In this document: positions 1 through 13,502 of the stretch, piece after piece
How the letters are laid out: the number at the start of each line of letters is the position of its first letter
Position numbering within the stretch: the first letter of the stretch is position 1
NCBI RefSeq assembly: GCF_051106095.1
Contig: NC_135784.1
Span: 150,571,428-150,635,427, forward strand
Length of the DNA: 64,000 nt
From: Pogona vitticeps
Lineage: Eukaryota > Chordata > Lepidosauria > Squamata > Agamidae
Reading direction: 5' to 3'
Made by a program: the position numbers and the translations under genes
The notes under the pieces: model-generated
The model's database searches: none
Seen by the model: only the letters and a program-made list of their open reading frames with translations
Told to the model about the DNA's origin: nothing

Positions 1-505
1 GTTGCAATTTCTCTAAGCATTGCACAGTCTGATCTTGGAGAGAAATTGCTTGGACATCCACTCCTGGGAAGACTGGCAACTATTTCGAATGTTTTCCATT
101 TGTGAATAACCTTCCTGACTGTAGAATGATGGACTTCAATTTTTTTGGAAATGGCCTTATAAAACTTCTCAGAATGCTTCTCTATGATCATTGGTGATGT
201 GTTTACTCCTTGGCATTGTATTAACACACAGCTGAATGCTCCAGACCTGTGAACTGTTAAAACTTTTATAGACGTGGTCACACTTGCTGATTTACAGTTA
301 CTCAAGAGCATTTGGTTAGCAGCACTGGCTGCTACTTGGCCTCTGAATTCCTATGGAAGCGGTAAGAGTGTACTTAGTTTTTCACATATGATCTCTCCAT
401 TTTGGCCTTTTCCTTTTTTGTAAAATAAATCATGACATGGTGTAATATGTCATGTATTGCTTTTCATCTGAGGTTGTATTTACCTAATTTTCAGACCTGC
501 TAAGG
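1..505 (-). mobile_element. Tc1/mariner-type DNA transposon fragment
   Basis: Read on the minus strand, the first 250 bases give a degenerate helix-turn-helix: VRKVIHKWKTFEIVASLPRSG, close to the paired-like N-terminus of Tc1 transposases (xxKWRxxGTVANLPRSGRP). The non-coding DNA to about 505 reads like the element's outer end. The copy is broken and runs off the left edge. Confidence 0.6.
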
Positions 506-2570
506 ACCATTTGGCAAGATTGTTAGCATTCTGGGATGTAGTTCAGTGGAGAGCTGTATAACTTTCCGGAACAGAATCCTAAGCCCGTCCTCTCACTCCC
601 ATTTTCCAGGATTCCACAAGAAGGATCCACAGCACCTGATGTTGAATCCATCTGATATCCCTCAGTCATGTAAATCAGATACACTCTCTTCTTCTCCCCG
701 AATTCTAGAAACCGGGCACTCAAGATAACAGACATTTCAGGCCGTCCCACTGACCCAGTAGCCCTGCCAAGCATCCCAGGGTCCTTCATTCCAACATATC
801 CTCCTCCCAGTCAGACTTGGGCTGCCAAATAGATAGAGAAGCAGCCACCTGGGCCAAGGCCCTTGGACCTCTAATGCGATATAGAGAAACCTGTCTCGGA
901 AGATGTAAATTGCACGTGGATAAATAAGATCACCTCATCTCGTAAAGGTTCTGTCAACACTGTATCCACAGTGCCCAAAGGGAAGTTGTCCGCCTTAGTC
1001 TATTATATGCCTATGAACAAAAACACACATGGAGAAAACCTACTGGATCCGCGTAGGTTCTCCACATGCTGCAGACCCAGTTTCCAGCATCTGAGGAGTG
1101 CTGTCTAAAAGCTGCTGCCTACATGGCAAGACAGGCAAGCCGAGGCTGGGAGGATGCTGAGCTGGAAGAGCGGAAGAGGATGCTGGAACAACCCCGGCGG
1201 CAAGGCCAGGCTGGGTGCCCCCGGTGATGGGACAGGCACGCCAGCTATTTCCCCTGCTGCGTTGCTGCCCCCATTGTCATTCCAGGGCTGGGGCTGGCCC
1301 CCTCCGTATCGACATACCAGCCTCGGTTGCTGTGAGGAGACGAAGACGGAGTGGCGGCTTTTAATGGGATTATGGGCGCTTCCCCCCTCTCTTGCCCAGA
1401 GACAATGCAAGATGGATGAGCCCAGAACTGGTGAGAAACAAGAGGCTGTCTCTGGCCCAGGCTGAGGTGGGGTGTGGAATTTGGGGGCGGTGGGGGCAGT
1501 GGGGAGAGGAGAAGGGTTGTGCCTGTCTCTCTGGTTAATACTGTCAGCTACAGCTTGGTTCCCTTCTCCTCTCTGATGCCGAAGAGCAGCGTCTTCTCTT
1601 GAAGTGTGGCAGGATTGGGTCTCCAGTGGGGAGCTCCGTATGGTAGCTATATGGACAGGACCGGGTAGCCAGAAAACAGTGGTGGTGGTGCTGGGTTCCT
1701 TTGCATGGGCAGGTCGTCTCTGAGAAAGAATGTCGCCTAGCATCAGGGTAACATAGCGGTGTGGGGCTGATCCACTCAGGATTGCTCCAGGTTTTAGAGG
1801 GATGGTCCGTGGATGAGATAGTCTTAAAGCCACTATCCCCAAGAAGGACAACGGCTTGGCCATTGGCCTCCTCCTTCCGGGCAGAAGTCCAGGGCCACCT
1901 CCAGACATTTTGCTGCTTGAGGCAAAGGACAAGACGGCAAATCTCCCTCCCTCTCTCTCCTGCAACCCCATTTCATGCACAGAAACTAGCCAGTCTGGCG
2001 CAGCTGAATTTCACTGAACCATGGCCACCATAGGGCAGCAGCAACTTCTACCACAACTGAGGTGGGAGGCTAGTCTAAGGGGCTTGGAATAGGTGTCGGT
2101 CACACCGATGTCCTCTTACAGAAAGGGACTTGGGAAAAATGGCACAGAATTTGCTAGTTCTGTCGTCTCTGCCCCTCCCCCCCCCCAAATGTTTGCTGCC
2201 TGAGTTGGTTCCCTCACCTTGCTTCATGGTAAGTTAGGCTACCAGGTCAGCAAAGCCACCCAGAGGGACATGGGAAGAAAAATGGAGGGGAACACTGTTT
2301 TTGAAGGGTAGTAGAAGGAGTATGTTTTCCCAAATTAGGCCAAACTGATCCGTCAGACAGACTTGGATCACAAACCACCAGACAACCACCCAGGGATGTT
2401 GGCGAGTCTTTGGGTTCGAGTCTTTGGTACCAGGTCCCAAGTTCGAGTCCCAATTAAGAACAAAAATTTTTCCCCCCAGAAAGAAAGGGAGGGACGGGAC
2501 GGGCGGGCTCTGAGTCACAAGTCAAATTCAACTCATTGAAAAAAACAAAACCCAAGTCGAGTCACCTGTG
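506..2570. other. Intergenic, nothing recognised
   Basis: No repeat family, exon or RNA gene seen. A minus-strand open frame of 291 codons at 1105-1980 is proline/serine-rich without a domain and is probably chance. FKBP11, next to ARF3 in mammals, was not found here. Confidence 0.5.
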
Positions 2571-2663
2571 CGACTTCAGTCTGACTTGATAGTGAATTCC
2601 GCGACTTCAGTCTGACTTGATAGTGAATTCCGCGACTTCAGTCTGACTTGATAGTGAATTCCG
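2571..2663. repeat. Tandem repeat, 3 x 31 bp
   Basis: Three copies of a 31-bp unit beginning CGACTTCAGTCTGACTTGAT, almost identical, followed by a diverged partial unit. Too short for a satellite; a local minisatellite. Confidence 0.85.
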
Positions 2664-2818
2664 TGACTTGAGTCCCCATCTCTGCAACCAGCGACCACCT
2701 ATTATGGAAAAGCTGCTTTGGGGGCTGTTGTAGCCCATAGCTGTGGTGATGTGTCTAAAACAAATACATAAAATAAATCGTATCCAAATTTAGGGCAACC
2801 CCTAGACACGGCTACTCT

Positions 2819-3960
2819 ATATTCACAGAACCCTGGCGTTGGAAGGGACCTATGAGGCCATCAAGTCCAGCCCTCTGCTCAGTGCAGGACTCTACGTTAA
2901 AGTATACCTGATAGGTGGCTGTCCTTTCCGTTGCAAGCCTCAACCATGGGAGCGCTCGCCACCTTCGAAGGTAATTAGTTCCATTGTCACACTGCTCTAA
3001 CAGTTAGGAAATATTTGCTGATACTCCATCAAAATCTGGCTTCCTGAGAAGTGAGCTCATTGTGGAATAACTGAGAACATATCCTGCCTTACCTCTGTAT
3101 GACAACCTGTCCAGTATTTGACAAGTGCCATCTTATCTCCCTTCATCTTCTTTTCTGAAGGCTAAATGAGTCCAGTTCTTTCAGTCTTTGCTCATTGGGC
3201 TTGGACTTATCCTTTCTGCCTTCCCCTGAACCTGTTCCAGTTTGTCCGCATCCTGCTTAAACTGCAGTGAACTGGTGAGGCCCTAACCAGTGACAAATAG
3301 TGCTTCAACTAATGTGGAGATTACACTTCTGCTAATGTAGCCTAAAATAGCCTTTGCCCTTTTTTGCAGCTGCATCGCACTATTGGCTCATATTCAACTA
3401 GTGATTAACAGCCGTTCCAAGATCCTTCTCTCTTGTAGTATTGCCGAGCCATGTACACCCCGTCTTGTAACTGTGCATTTGGCTATTTTTCCTAGATGGA
3501 GAATTCTCTGCACTTACTCCTGCTAAATTGCATTCTATTGTTTTCAGCCCAGTGTTCACACCTATTGAGAATCTTTCTGAATCTTGTTTCAATATTAGCC
3601 ATTCCACCCAATGTTGTGTGATCTGCAGATTTGATAAGCATTCCCTGCAACTCTTCATCAAGTAATTAATAAAAATGTAGAAGAGCACGAGGCTTGGGAT
3701 CCAGCCGTGTAGTACCCCACTTGTTACCTCCTCCCAGTTTGAGAAGGAGCCATTGATAAGCACTCTCTCAGCACGATTCTGTAAAACAACTGTGTATCCA
3801 CCTGACAGCCATCCTTTGCTTTTCTTAAGAACCCTGAGATCCATTGTTTAATTGTACTGAGTTTAAAACTGACTTTTCTAAAATCCAATGTATACACAAA
3901 TTACTAATTCCAGGTTGGCTAGGGCTAGACCTCTTTCTTTGATTGCATCGAGAGGGTCAG
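2819..3960 (-). mobile_element. CR1 LINE, 5'-truncated
   Basis: On the minus strand there are CR1 reverse-transcriptase signatures: EEVTSGVLHG, and the C-terminal TYKMGCTELG-like YKTGCTWLGNTTREKDLG. The 3' end at 2819 has the CR1 pattern of TTGGAAGGGACC followed by a short ATTC-type tail. It is an old copy with several frame breaks and no intact ORF. Confidence 0.85.
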
Positions 3961-4444
3961 AGTTTCCCCTGCTCTGATATACATAAAGAGTGTTCAAAAG
4001 TAATCATGTTTTCATTGTTCCTACTTTCTCCTCAGATGCAGACTTATTTCATTAACCAAAAATTCACATAAGGCACCAGCCTAATTTATAGCTAGAGGAA
4101 GCAGAGACATGTTCAGAAGTAATTGGAGAGAGAGAGATTTGACCCAGCGAAGAGCACCTCCTGCAAATCCTAATGTTTTCTGGGTGTTTTGGATTATGCC
4201 TGCCCCATCCACCCCAGCCAGTGGTCTGCCCCTCATGGGAACTGTAGTCCCATACCCAGAGGGGCCAAGCTGAAGAAAAGGGTAGGCAGGAAGCTCTAAA
4301 ATCTGTCCTGAGAGGAAGAGATCTGAAGTTGTGCGGGCAGAAGCTCTTCTCTGGAAGTCTCATTATATCCTTACACAGCAATCAGACATTTCCACAGGGA
4401 CTGTGCAAGAGGACTTCCTGGGAGGAGAGAAGGGCAGCAGTGCA

Positions 4445-4560
4445 GTTATTAGAAATCCAGTGTGGTGTGCTAGACATAGTGATGAACTGGACTCAGGAGG
4501 CTTGGGTTTGAATCCCTGTTCAGCCATGGAAATTCACTGGGGGTGTAGAACTGCTAAAAA
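4445..4560 (+). mobile_element. tRNA-headed SINE fragment
   Basis: The stretch GTGTGGTGTGCTAGACATAG...GGGTTTGAATCCC...CAGCCATGG carries a tRNA-like B box (GGTTTGAATCC) followed by the CATGGAAATTCACTGGG core seen in squamate MIR-like SINEs. It stops at 4560, where the Penelope-like element begins. Confidence 0.6.
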
Positions 4561-4569
4561 AAACCACCC

Positions 4570-5655
4570 CTTAAATATCTCACTTACCTTGAAAGCCCTA
4601 CTACAGGACAAACCCAGAAGAGAAAATGATTTAACCCCACTCATTGTTACTTTCAGCCCACAACTGAGATCACTCACACACATCATAAATGATCTGCAAC
4701 CCATCCTTGCCAAGAATACTTCACTCTTCCAAGCTCTATACTGCTTACAGTCCACCCCCTTTCAATCTCAAGCAACTACTAACACACAATGGACTACACA
4801 ACACTTAACACAGAGATGGGGACTAAACCCTATGACAAACCCTGATGCTAGCTGTGCCCCCACATTTGTCCTGGCAACATTATTACAGGACCTAACAATA
4901 TCACAGACAACATCAAGGGTACTTTTACCTATTCATCTGCCAATGTTATCTATGCCATCTTTTTCCAAAAAGACAAACAGAACAGTCTCTCTGCAAAAGA
5001 ATTAATGAACACAAATTGGACATCAGGAATGGCAGTACACAGGAACCTTTTTCAAATAATTTTAATTTAACTGGACATTCAGCAAAGAATCTGAAAGTTG
5101 CCATTCTGGAGAAGAAAAATCACAGGATATGAATCCAGAGAGAGATGGCTAATATAAAATATATACATATGTTTCAAACCCATCTCAATAGATTCAATAT
5201 AAGCCAAGGCTTCTTAAGCCATTATCAAATGTGAAATATTGCATTTAATCTGCAATAATTCCCTGCTATATTTTCTTACTAATTAACCAGTGCCACTTCA
5301 CAAGGCCCATTAGTGATTAGAGACACTCATTACCATGTTGTTCCTGCTCCTTATCTATAATCTAGGATTAATTCAGCCACTAATCATTGTCATTGTTTAC
5401 AGAACAATCCTTCCTGGGAGGAGAATTGAGGATTAACAGGGTTCTTAAAGGTCATTGCCAGGGGTGAAATGCTGTATTATAAACAACTTGCTCTCAGGAG
5501 GGAAAAGCCTTTTTGTTTTGGAGCCATGTGTATAAATATTGTATAAATATTTGCCCTGTGGTCCCATTCTAATACAGTATCTGAAGAAGTGGACTTGTCC
5601 ATGAAAGCTCACATTAAAATGCAACAGTTCTTCTTTAAGCTGCTGCAACATTTTT
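4570..5655 (+). mobile_element. Penelope-like retroelement 3' end with GIY-YIG remnant
   Basis: Plus-strand reading gives PLIVTFSPQLRSLTHIINDLQP, the C-terminal part of Penelope-like reverse transcriptases. It is followed by VIYAIFFQKDKQ and KRINEHKLDIRNGSTQEP, which look like the GIY-YIG endonuclease that these elements carry. The 3' part (TCTGAAGAAGTGGACTTGTCC) is a repeat end common in reptile genomes. The copy is old and not intact. A family search would decide between Penelope subgroups. Confidence 0.55.
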
Positions 5656-5990
5656 GTCTTTTTTTTTTTATTTTTCTTTTGTTTTTTTTTCCTTGAAAGC
5701 CCTACATATTAGGATGCTATAAGTGAGTCTCCTCTTGAAAGCACATAACAAACAGTGTGGTCGACATTCAGATGGTTCACCTCAGAGAAATCCAGAGGTG
5801 TTGGGTTGACTGTGGGAAGAGAAGGTACAGTACTGCACAAACCTGGCCCAGGAATATCAGGGAGTCTGGTAAGTAGCAATGGCTAGAAAAGCAAAACAAG
5901 GACTTTAGCCGCTGTTCGTGGTACAAAGAGACAAGTGCAGTTGAGAACTCACAAAGGGAAAGGGGAGCCATTAAAAGAAACACAATAGAC

Positions 5991-6126
5991 CACTGGTTCT
6001 TAACCTTGGGTTACTCAGGAGTTTTGGACTGCAACTCCCAGAAGCCTTCACCACCAACTCTGCTGGCTGGGGTTTCTGGGAGTTGCAGTTCAAAAACATC
6101 CGAGTAACAAAGGTTAAGAACCACTG
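5991..6126. mobile_element. hAT-type MITE
   Basis: A 136-bp palindromic element. The ends are CACTGGTTCTTAACC and, inverted, CAGTGGTTCTTAACC, typical of hAT termini. The arms run about 50 bp, to the central CTGGCTGG. The flanks share ATAGAC, an imperfect hAT-size target duplication. Confidence 0.75.
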
Positions 6127-8317
6127 CATAGACTAATGGTCTGTTTCGAAGAAACCTAAGTAGAAGACAGGAGAAACATTTCTGTCCTCCAACACACACT
6201 TGGAGGGCCTTCTTCAGAAGCTTTCACAATGCTGAAAATGAGATCTGACTCCCTTACAAGAGAGGCAGAGGCAAAGTCAAACTTAGGCCCATCCCCTTCC
6301 AGCTCATTGCTTGTGCCATCTTAAAGAATCAACAGCCTTGACCCTGGGAGACCAGAGAGTGTTGTGAGATGTGGCTTCAGCTGCCATAGCCCCATATGGA
6401 ATTCTGGGATTTTCAGCTGAACATTCTAAGGACTTCCTCCTCAGCAAAGTACACTCCCCGGGTTCCATAGGATGGAGATGTGGCAGTGGCAGTGTACCTG
6501 GGAGGAGCATATGCAACTCAGAGCTAATGTGCCTGGAAATAGCTTTCCTAGCTGTCAACTCATTGTCGTGGCACATCAATGGGATTTCAGCAAGGGTGGG
6601 GCACAGTGTCTGTACCCATTTCTTAGATTTGTAATCTCCAGTCAGCTTCTGCAACTCACTTGTGGCACCATGAAAGGACTCTTTCCATGTTGCGTGGGCA
6701 CACATGCACATGGGTATGTGTCTGCCTGTGAGAAAGACTCATTCTGCTGACATTTACACTCCCTTGCCTCAGATTTGTTTATAATCCCACACTTTCCAAG
6801 AGGAACATATGAATCAGACCACGAGGCCATGTAGTTCAAAACGGTTGCCCCCCCACTCCCAGAAGAAGCACCCCAGGGCCGCAGACACAAATCTCTTCAG
6901 AGCTCTGGAAATGCCAGAGACTGATGTAGGGGCCTTTGGCAGGCAAAATGCCTCTGCCACTTACATGGGCCATGTCCTCTTGCCCTGATCATTCTCTTCT
7001 ATATATATATAAGGACTCCGTGCACCTTCTCGTGTTATTTCCTTAGGATTAAAAAAACCCACACAGCAGCAGCTCCTTAAACTTTCCCTGCAGGAGGCAG
7101 CATACTCCAGAAATAATGCAGCCTTGGCTGAAGGAGACACCTACTCTAAACCACAAGAATCCCTTCGGATGATGAACAATGCCAGCTTGGCTGTGTGACT
7201 CACCGTGCATGTGCCCCAGCACAATTCTCCTTGCCCCAAACTGTACCACCCTTGCTCTCCCTTTCTTACAGAGTCACGTCCATGTTGGTGCAACAGCAAA
7301 TATGATTTCTCATGAGAGCAGGGGTTTTTTTTAATTATTATTCCTGGTCAGCTCCTGCACACCAAATAGATTCCCTTGTTTCTTCCTCCTCCATCAGGAA
7401 TTCTGCTTCCAGCACATTTTCCTCTTGTCACCTTTTAAAACTATTATTCCCAGAATTCCCCAGCTGATCTAAACAGCACTAGCCATGCTGCCTGGGGATT
7501 TCTAGGAATTGCTGTTGCAAAGAGTAACTTTTCCAAGTCATGAATTCTTTGAACAAGCAAGAAAGCCCCGTGTTGCTGCCAGCTCAATGCCAGCTGAGAT
7601 CCATCTTCGTAAAGTTTCCTCCTTCACGCCCAATTTTTGTGCCACATGGCAACCGAAGAAGGGTGGACTGGCACAGCAGTATATAAAACACAAGCTCACC
7701 CCTGCCCCTCCTAGGTCACCACTGGGGCAAACGCCAACATGAGTTTAGTGCACAGATGGGAACCACAAGACGTGACAAGCTGTAACTGATGGAAGTGCCA
7801 AATGCAGCTTATCACTTTCTTTCCTTCTTACATGCATTATTTAGTTCAGGCCACGTTCCAAAGTCACACTAGGAAGAGTGCCATTAGGATAAAGCCATTC
7901 ATTTTTAAAACTTACTGTCACTGTAAGTACCTAAGGAAATGCCTAATTTTAAAGGGCATTTCAACCAGCTACCAGCAGTTATTTAATTAGAGAACAGCCA
8001 CTTTTCAATGGAGTGCCAAATCCAAAGGGCCAAGGACACAAAACTTCAGAAGCAAGTAACCACAAGACCATTTTTTCTAGCACTAAGGAAAGAAATCTCC
8101 GCCTTTCCCTACTTGGGCATTTCACACTTATTTCAAACATCCATATAATGCTTTACAGCACAGAAAAGCTCTCAGAGTGGCTTATCATAATATTAGGCAA
8201 CCATTAAGACCCTCTAATAATGGGGCTAACTTTTAAATTTTCAGTAATGTTTTCTCTAGAGCAGGTGCCTGTACATCGCCAGAGCAGAGAGAACAGAACA
8301 GGGCACATGACGTATAT
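6127..8317. other. Intergenic, little recognised
   Basis: Nothing coding recognised. A short palindromic piece at about 7440-7535 (CCCAGAATTCCCCAG ... CTGGGGATTTCTAGGAATTG) resembles another hAT-like MITE. An AT dinucleotide run lies near 7000. Confidence 0.4.
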
Positions 8318-8661
8318 GAAATGTAAATGTTCCCCTTGACAATTTGTCCAGTTGTGTCCGACTCTAGGCGGTGGTGCTCATCTCCGTTTCCAACCCACAG
8401 ATCTAGCGTTTGTCCGAGGACAATCTTCTGTGGTCACGTAGCCAGCGCAACTAGACACTGAAAGCCATTACCTTCCCACCGTGGTAGTACCTATTTATCT
8501 ACTTGCATTTTTACATGCTTTCGAACTGCTAGGTTGGCAGGAGCTGGGACAAGCGACGGGAGCTCACTCCGTCACATAGATTCGATCTTATGACTACAGG
8601 TCTTCTGACCTTGCAGCACAGAGACTTCTGTGGATTAACTCGCAGCGCCACCATGTCCCTT
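8318..8661 (-). mobile_element. Sauria-type SINE, full length
   Basis: On the minus strand it starts AGGGACATGGTGGCGCTGCG with a tRNA-like promoter. It then has CTCCCGTCGCTTGTCCCAGC, GCAAGTAGATAAATAGGTAC and a tail GAGTCGGACACAACTGGACA that resembles the BovB 3' end. This is the layout of squamate Sauria (ACA) SINEs, which depend on BovB for retrotransposition. Confidence 0.85.
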
Positions 8662-11190
8662 GTGCTTATTCTCCTTCATTGATGCAAACTTAAAAACAAT
8701 GTTTATTAGTGAAATAAAAATACAATACAACTCCCTACAAAGGGGAAGACTGACTTGGTGTCCAGATACCCACTATAATTGGGGCACTTCAAGGCCCCTC
8801 CTCTTGTTCTTGTGATTCTTTTTTCTTTAAAACTGGTTCTGGGCAAGCCTAGATGAACACACCCTCAAATAGAGGCCTATCTTCTGTAATGTAGGATATA
8901 TGGCCATCTTATTATGATTTCCTAATAGAATCTCCATTCTTGTAGGCTTCAACAAACCTGTTTTTTTCAACCCACAGCGGGAGACAAGGCCGGCCCTGCT
9001 ATGAGGCAGAGTGAGTCAGTTGCCTGAGTATCAGAGGCTGAGAGGAAACAGCAAACGGTGTGCCCTACAGCTTGCCCTCCACCCCCTAAGCAAGGCTCGT
9101 CCCTTCAGGTGCTCTCATTTGCTAGAACAAAAACTCAGCTGCCAGCTCCACTAGCTTTTGTGCCATTTTGTTCTTTGGTTTAGGGAACAAAACGTCTCAG
9201 GGCAGACCTGTGGAAAGTGGTATAAGAACTTCTCTTCTTCAGGCCTCTTGTTGGTCTCCCCACTAGGCCCACCACACCCATAATCACCAAGCCTAGTTAA
9301 AATGTGTTAACATCTGAAGAGAATCTTAAATAGGCTTGTAGTACGTATGATTAGCAATTTTGGTTCTCCAGTTTCCTGTGTTTAGGTGAAGTGGCATTAT
9401 CCCTACAGAACACGACAAAATTTGTAGGCTTGGGGGAAATGTTAAGCTTCGTATAAGTACACAAAGTTATTGCAGAGGATCACGTGTGTGTGTGTGTAGA
9501 GAACCAAACACGACTACTCTGTGTGGACGAAGTGTGTTCTGTGGGCCAAGAATGATGGCTGTTTGGGGAGGATGGAGCAGGGCTGGAGTGTCCCAGAAAA
9601 GAGCATAATGGTTCGGCTGGTGCCGACGACCTCACATCATTATGATTTCAAATCTGATCCCCATGGCTACCTCTATATCCTACCGTTTATTCTGTGGAAT
9701 ACTAGGCAACAGCTCCCCAGGCAGCAGCTTCTTCTCTTATTAGAGCCATCTCATATCATCCTGTATTTCTATTTACAGTATTAAATATTACAAAGCAAGG
9801 TGTGAAAGGGGGTCAAAAGGGGGAAAAAAGACAGAGATTTCCTTTGTATACTTGGGTTGGCGGTTGCTATTGAGACCAAGATCAAATGTTAACATCTGTA
9901 ATGTCTTCTTTCCAAGAGGAGTGGGGGAATTTTGACCATCCAGATTTTCCAGATTAGTCCTTACCACTGGCCATGGTTGCTGGGACAGTCTAAACCATCT
10001 CAAAGGTTCTCTAATCCCAGTTTAAGACACCTGTCCTTCTAGATGTACTCATGTGATAAAGTTTAAGGCCCTCTATATGGGCCATTTGAAAAGTTGAGAT
10101 TGGATGTCATTAAAATTGGTTGCCCTCTTGATGGGAAAACAATGACAGCATCCCCAATACATGCTTCTTCTTGCCACAGAACTCTGTTTGAGCTGCAACA
10201 CTCCAGCCATTGCAGGCAGCTTCAGAAATTAAGCTGAATCAGATCTGTAATGCAAATTCAGAAGCTACTTTGGCCACAATGCAGAGTCCTGTTACAAAGG
10301 CCTCTCTTCTCTACATGAGCAGCAGATGTTAGCATGATGGAGGCTCTAAGGCAGATGTTTTGTTTCTTAGAATCGCCAACATCGTTTCCAGAATCTCAGT
10401 GTTCCTACAATGCCCATCCTACAAGATAGCAAAAATAAAAGCCCTCACAATTCTTGACTCTTAAAGCAAAAAAAAAAAATGTAAAGCATACTATGTCTTG
10501 TGACCAACATCTTGAGATGCAAGCATCATGCCTAGAAAAGTGATCAACTGCATCTTGGGATGACCTGAGAATGGCCAGGATTGGAGACTTCCTTAGTTCC
10601 CTGGCATCTTCTCCACAGGCTTTGACCTGAACCTATGAGTTCACAATTTAGGACTGCCAGACTTTGGCTGTTCCAACCCTGAAAAGGGTGTGGAGAAAGA
10701 GCATGTCTTACTTCAATGGTTGTCAAGCTGGTGCCTCTCAATGAGATTAGCAATGACAAGTCTCCTTCAAGACAGCTTGCCTATCACTCCAGGTCTTTCC
10801 GCAAGATGTAGGCACAAGGAACCAAGTTGCATGTTTCCACCTGTGCTCACTTCTCACTCTCATGAGTGTCTGGCTAAGATTCCACATGGACAGAGCACAG
10901 ACACCGGCACTAGATTCCCCAAAATGCATGCAGAAAAAAGGTGCCATAGCTCTGTGACAAGACGCACACTTTGTGTGGGGCAGGCTGCATGTTTCTGCCT
11001 CTCTGAATAGTAAGCAACGTGAAAAGTCTCTCTTTTTCTCCAAGATCCTGGAGAGCCACTGGTAATCAGTACCAGACAGGTAGTATGAGCTGGCATAAGG
11101 CAACTATAAAATGGGTTTCTGCTAATGGGCTGGTGATGATAAACAGGGGTCTTAGTTTTCCCATGTATGTGTTGCAACTGTTATTGGAAA
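8662..11190. other. Intergenic, nothing recognised
   Basis: No exon or repeat family identified. A short GT run lies at 9486-9498 and an A run near 10470. The open frames are short and lack domains. Confidence 0.4.
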
Positions 11191-11191
11191 A

Positions 11192-11197
11192 TTTATT
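11192..11197 (-). terminator. ARF3: Candidate distal polyadenylation signal of ARF3
   Basis: AATAAA on the minus strand (GGCAATAAATTTTCC), about 2.6 kb after the stop codon. The hexamer alone is weak evidence. It is favoured because the implied 3' UTR length agrees with the long ARF3 mRNA of mammals. Confidence 0.4.
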
Positions 11198-13502
11198 GCC
11201 CCAGAGTCTAGCCTTTTAAGCGCAACAGATTAAACATGCAGCTCCCTTCCCCTTTTCAAGCATTTTCAATGGCTGCCTTCTCTCCCATCCATCAAAAAGG
11301 TAAGACAAGGTACTTATGTAGAATGAGGAGGGGTATGGGAAGTATTTTTTTTAGACCCTGGTGTCTTCTGTTCTCATTTCAGAGCAGTGAGCGGAACGGA
11401 GAGCCCAATCCGATGTCATGAGGGTGAGCAGGGCCCTTCTTGGATTAGCCACTAATGGGATTTAGCTGCTCATCCAATATCCCCCCTTCAGCACAAAAAG
11501 GGAGGGTGCTAAATGCCACTGGATCAAAGACGGCCCCCTCCCCATAAAGAACCACAGCTCAGTTAAGCTGTTTCTAATTAAAGTCAGTGGCTACATGTCC
11601 ATCACCCCCTTCTAAGCTAGCCACAGCAACCCCAGCCAAAAGGAAGCACCTTGTACTATGGGAGGGGGCAGGCAGGGAAGCGGTCTGAAAAGGCCATTAA
11701 AAGAAATAACTAACGAACACAGAGAGTCTACTCAAGGGACTATAAGGGGCTTCTTTTCTTTTCTTTGGGGGGGGGGGTTAAAGTGGGGCAGGTTACAAAA
11801 TCTTAGTCCTGTTACTCAACACCATAGTTCACACTAGCAAATGTACTGCAAAACCTTTAAAATGCACTGGGGTAAGAAGAAGGAACAGGTGTACAGACTC
11901 CATTTCAAAGGGTAATTATTTTGTATCCTGATGTTATTTTGTTGTTCTCAGCCTTTGCAACTCCTGAACGGTGGGGCCCAAAAGCAAAAAACAACCTGTA
12001 ATGCGCAATAGAGTTTTGCCTCTCCCTGCAAACACCAGACCACAGCCAGCAAGTACATAAAACAAGTTTAATATCCAATGGGGGTGCACAGAGGTTGTGG
12101 TGCATCCAAATGTTCAGGGGGGGTCCCCAAGAAAAAACACGTATAGGGAGCCATGGCCCGGAGAATGAACAAATTAGAAAGGGCGAAGGGAGGGGAGGGA
12201 GAAAACCACTTTACACCAAGCAAAGGGAGCAGGATGGGGAGAGGGTAGCTGGAGGAGAGAAAAAAGAGGAGTAAATACGTATTTGCCAGAAGGGGGTAGG
12301 GGAAAGAAATACACAGTACCAACACTGTCCAGAGGCAAGGAGTGACCAGAAAGTTTACATGCAGTGACCTGGGTTTGACCCTAATACAATCATGACACAC
12401 ACACCCCTCCACCCTCAAATTAAGAAGGGGGAAAAAGGGACTCCCCTACTTCTCCCAGCAAGGAAAATGACCTTTTCAAGAGCCAGACTTCATGTCTGTG
12501 AGTAGGAGAGGAAGGAGGGTGTGACCTGTCCAATGGGATAAAACCCATGCTGTAGGATGCAGTGAAAAAAGCCATCCTTGAGAAGCTTTTCCAAAGGAAA
12601 TGGAAAGCAGGTTGGTAGACATTTAGCAGCTGGGATCCCCACCCTCACCTGGCACGTGCAGGCACACATCCTTCGGAATGGAAAGTGCAATCTGGACTGG
12701 GCAAGCATGAAAATGGGGCATCTGCGAAGGTAGTTTTTGACAGCGTTGGTCCTTTATCTCCCACAGCACCCTATACCAGTGCCCATCAATACTGATCTGC
12801 TTTTGGGGGAAAACGGAAAGCATCAAAAGGAATTCATGGGGCTCAAGACAGGCATACGGGCTCTTACAAGCACCATTGGGTCGGAATGCATACAGTTCAG
12901 TTTATCAGCAGCATAAGAGTCTCAAACTGCATGAGACACCGAGGAGGGTGTAACAGGGCGAGGAATGGATGGGAGGAGGCAAGAAAAATAGCAGAATGTT
13001 CAGTAGAGCTGCAATCTCTTTGTTGCCAGCAGGGGGTGCTGCCCAGGACAAGCACAGCACAGCAGGGACTACATTTGACTTTGAGGGATGGAATGAAGTA
13101 CGCCTGCCCCCCCCCCATGCTCCTCAAGGGGGTAAAAGGACCACTGGCTCATCGGCAGCCCTCTCCCCAAGGATGCCTCCACCTTGCATTCATCAGTTTC
13201 TGCACCTCTCTGCCCACACTGCTGCTTCCCCACTGCCCAGGACCCTTCTCTCCCCTTGCCCCCCCCCACATACCAAGAGTACACAAAAGCACGAAGAAGC
13301 AGCTGCCACTGAGTATTTGGTCACCTCTGGTCCAAGAGAGCCAAGTTTCACAGACCACCAAGAAATACAAAACCGACCAACAAAAATAGAAATTGAGGGC
13401 AGGAAAAGAGAGAGGGAAAAGGGGGGGGGGAGAAGAGAGAAAAGGCCACAGAATCAGCGTCCAACCCCTACTTGCCCCAACCCTCCCACCACACCCATAT
13501 AT

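Noticed and set aside
1105-1980. 291-codon minus-strand open frame
   Set aside because: Low-complexity proline/serine composition, no domain, no splice or promoter context; most likely chance in GC-richer DNA.
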